Shown here one piece after another: positions 5,174 through 6,619 of a stretch of DNA of 6,619 nt. The position numbers and the translations under genes are program-made. The stretch is from Candidatus Nomurabacteria bacterium (lineage in GTDB: Bacteria; Patescibacteriota; Minisyncoccia; Phycocordibacterales; SBAW01): NCBI GenBank assembly GCA_943349675.1, contig CALQZN010000032.1, positions 1 through 6,619 of the forward strand. Direction: 5' to 3'. The stretch's first letter is position 1. Every line of letters starts with the position of its first letter. The notes beneath the pieces are model-generated. The model worked only from the letters and a program-made list of their open reading frames with translations, searched no databases and was not told the origin of the DNA.

Positions 5174-6218
5174 ACTGTTTAATCGGCTACTACCCCTTAT
5201 ATCAAACGATCTTGGTATTGACCTAGGTACTGCTAATACGCTGGTGTACCTGCGCGGCAAAGGCATTGTGGTGACAGAACCGTCGGTTGTGGCGGTAAAT
5301 CAAAAGACGGGCCAGGTTGTTGCTGTGGGCCAGGCCGCAAAAGACATGCTGGGACGGACCCCTGGGCACCTTATTGCCGTGCGCCCGCTTGTCGACGGTG
5401 TGGTATCGGACTTTGAAGCAACTGAAGAAATGTTGGCGTATTTGATAAACCGTGCGCAAGGTGCTTCCAGACAGCTGCTGGGCCCACGGACTGTGATTGG
5501 TGTGCCTGCGGGCATAACCAACGTCGAGATGCGTGCGGTCAAAGATGCTGCACAAAATGCAGGGGCTAGGGAGGTGTATATAGTAGAAGAGCCTATAGCC
5601 GCGGCCCTTGGTGTGCGGCTGCCTATACGCGAGGCGGTAGGCAGTATGATAGTCGACATTGGCGGCGGCACAGTGGACATTGCCGTACTTTCTTTAGGTG
5701 GGATTGTACGGGCCAAAAACTTGCGCGTTGCGGGTGACAAGCTTAACCGCGACATCATCGCCTACGTGCGTTCGGAGTTTAAAATTTTAATAGGGGAAAA
5801 GACTGCAGAAGATGTAAAGATGGCCATCGGGTCGGTGATAGAAGGGGAGAGTCGGCTCGAAGCGGTGGTGCGCGGCCGTGACCTTATTACTGGCTTGCCT
5901 CGGGAAATTATTTTGACCGACCAAGATGTGCGCGAGGCAATCTCTCAATCTATAGATACGCTTATAGAGTCGGTACGCGAGGTGCTCGAGACGACGCCGC
6001 CAGAAATACTCTCTGATGTTATGCGTACGGGTATCACCCTTGCCGGTGGTGGGGCGCTGCTTAAAGGGCTCGACCAGTTGCTTGCGCAGTGGCTTAAAGT
6101 GCCAGTGACTGTTGCAGACGACCCGCTTACTGCGGTGGCTCGTGGCACGGGAGTCATTTTGGAAAACCTAGACTTACATCAAGATCTATTTTTAGAAAAC
6201 GACGACGACTATGCGTAA
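5166..6218 (+). CDS. mreB: MreB, actin-like rod-shape cytoskeletal protein
   Basis: A 350-residue bacterial actin that polymerises on the inner face of the membrane and steers the elongasome for lateral peptidoglycan synthesis. The full set of actin-fold nucleotide motifs is present: phosphate-1 LGIDLGTANTLVYL (16-29), IGVPAGITNVEMRAVKDAA (111-129), VEEPIAAALG (140-149, connect-1 with the catalytic glutamate), phosphate-2 IVDIGGGTVDIAVLS (162-176), and the adenosine motif GITLAGGGALLKGLD (289-303). The N-terminus (KLFNRLLPLIS, 3-13) is amphipathic and hydrophobic, as expected for direct membrane binding. The length is typical of the family. The C-terminus ends in an acidic ENDDDYA tail. The ATG lies inside the end of proS (ATGTCTAA), with AGGA 13 bases upstream, too far to be strong. 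Translation is probably coupled to proS. Confidence 0.98.
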   Translation: MSKLFNRLLPLISNDLGIDLGTANTLVYLRGKGIVVTEPSVVAVNQKTGQVVAVGQAAKDMLGRTPGHLIAVRPLVDGVVSDFEATEEMLAYLINRAQGASRQLLGPRTVIGVPAGITNVEMRAVKDAAQNAGAREVYIVEEPIAAALGVRLPIREAVGSMIVDIGGGTVDIAVLSLGGIVRAKNLRVAGDKLNRDIIAYVRSEFKILIGEKTAEDVKMAIGSVIEGESRLEAVVRGRDLITGLPREIILTDQDVREAISQSIDTLIESVREVLETTPPEILSDVMRTGITLAGGGALLKGLDQLLAQWLKVPVTVADDPLTAVARGTGVILENLDLHQDLFLENDDDYA

Positions 6219-6619
6219 CCGCTCAGGTGTTCGACAACTACGACTCGTCCGTACCATTGCTTGGGTTGTGGTGTTGGGGGTGCTTTTTGGTGTGGTTGTC
6301 TTTTGGCGGGCAGAAGTACGTAGTGTGTTGTTGCGTGTGGCCACGCCGCTCTTGGTTTTGCGCAACTCTTTTGGTGCGTCAGAGGCAGATGTGCTGCGCC
6401 AAGAGCTTGCAGCGGTGCGTGCACATGTGGCAGACCGCGATGTGTTGTATGCAGAAAATCTTGATCTTAAAAATCGTCTACGTCGCGATGCTGCTGTGCA
6501 CAGTACATTAGCGGGAGTATTGCTGCGCCCGCCTGCAGTGCCATACGACACGCTAGTGGTCGATGCGGGCGCAGACCAGGGAGTGCAGGTGGGGAGTAAA
6601 GTAGCTGCGGGTGGCACGG
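6211..6619 (+). CDS. mreC: MreC, rod-shape scaffold protein, 3'-truncated by window edge
   Basis: The first 136 residues of a bitopic membrane protein whose extracytoplasmic part scaffolds the elongasome (PBP2, RodA, MreD). A short basic cytoplasmic N-terminus (MRNRSGVRQLRLVR) precedes one transmembrane helix (about 16-33). A coiled-coil region follows (about 57-94, DVLRQELAAVRAHVADRD and AENLDLKNRLRRD), and then the start of the MreC beta domain: LLRPPAVPYDTLVVDAGADQ (104-123), GVQVGSKV. The spacing and the 'dtl.vdaG...Gv..g..V' pattern are characteristic of the family. The frame is still open at 6619, and normal MreC proteins are about 250-300 residues, so roughly half is missing. The ATG overlaps the end of mreB by 8 bases (ATGCGTAA) with no visible Shine-Dalgarno, so expression probably depends on mreB translation. 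mreD, PBP2 and rodA would be expected downstream, outside the window. Confidence 0.93.
   Translation, partial: MRNRSGVRQLRLVRTIAWVVVLGVLFGVVVFWRAEVRSVLLRVATPLLVLRNSFGASEADVLRQELAAVRAHVADRDVLYAENLDLKNRLRRDAAVHSTLAGVLLRPPAVPYDTLVVDAGADQGVQVGSKVAAGGT

Noticed and set aside
1..6619. CRISPR arrays, tRNA/rRNA genes, insertion sequences or att-type direct repeats
   Set aside because: No regularly spaced repeats, cloverleaf or rRNA sequence, transposase or flanking direct repeats were seen on reading both strands.

Overview
The window looks like a chromosomal segment of a small-genome bacterium, most likely a Patescibacteria/CPR (Parcubacteria-type) lineage. This is inferred from three things: a very short 420-residue prolyl-tRNA synthetase without the editing insertion, 8-base gene overlaps, and a start without a Shine-Dalgarno site but with a -10 box just upstream. 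No rRNA or other marker is present to fix the taxonomy. All five stop codons seen are TAA. The genes read through to full family length with the standard code, so there is no sign of UGA recoding.

Layout. (1) 1-1067 (+): 3' part of a site-2-type membrane metalloprotease (RseP/RasP family), start off the left edge. (2) 1077-2549 (-): an ATP-grasp ligase of unknown substrate, convergent with rseP with only 9 bases between the stop codons. (3) 2597-3824 (-): a self-contained transcription unit with a near-consensus sigma70 promoter, a palindromic start region containing GAAC-N4-GTTC, a Shine-Dalgarno site, a 358-residue protein of no recognised family and a strong intrinsic terminator. (4) 3876-6619 (+): an apparent operon proS-mreB-mreC, with proS probably leaderless and both junctions overlapping by 8 bases (ATGNNTAA). 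mreC runs off the right edge.

How it fits together. MreB and MreC are the cytoskeletal filament and periplasmic scaffold of the elongasome that guides lateral wall synthesis. proS is transcribed and translationally linked with them. rseP and proS are direct neighbours in Bacillus-type genomes (uppS-cdsA-dxr-rasP-proS-polC). Here they keep the same strand but are separated by the two opposite-strand genes. Those two genes also differ in base composition: by hand-counted 60-base samples the ATP-grasp gene is about 37-42% GC, the 358-residue gene about 58-60%, and proS/mreB about 48-52%. The simplest reading is that 1077-3824 is accessory DNA lying in or next to a conserved housekeeping neighbourhood. 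The 358-residue gene and its control region are the least explained part of the window.
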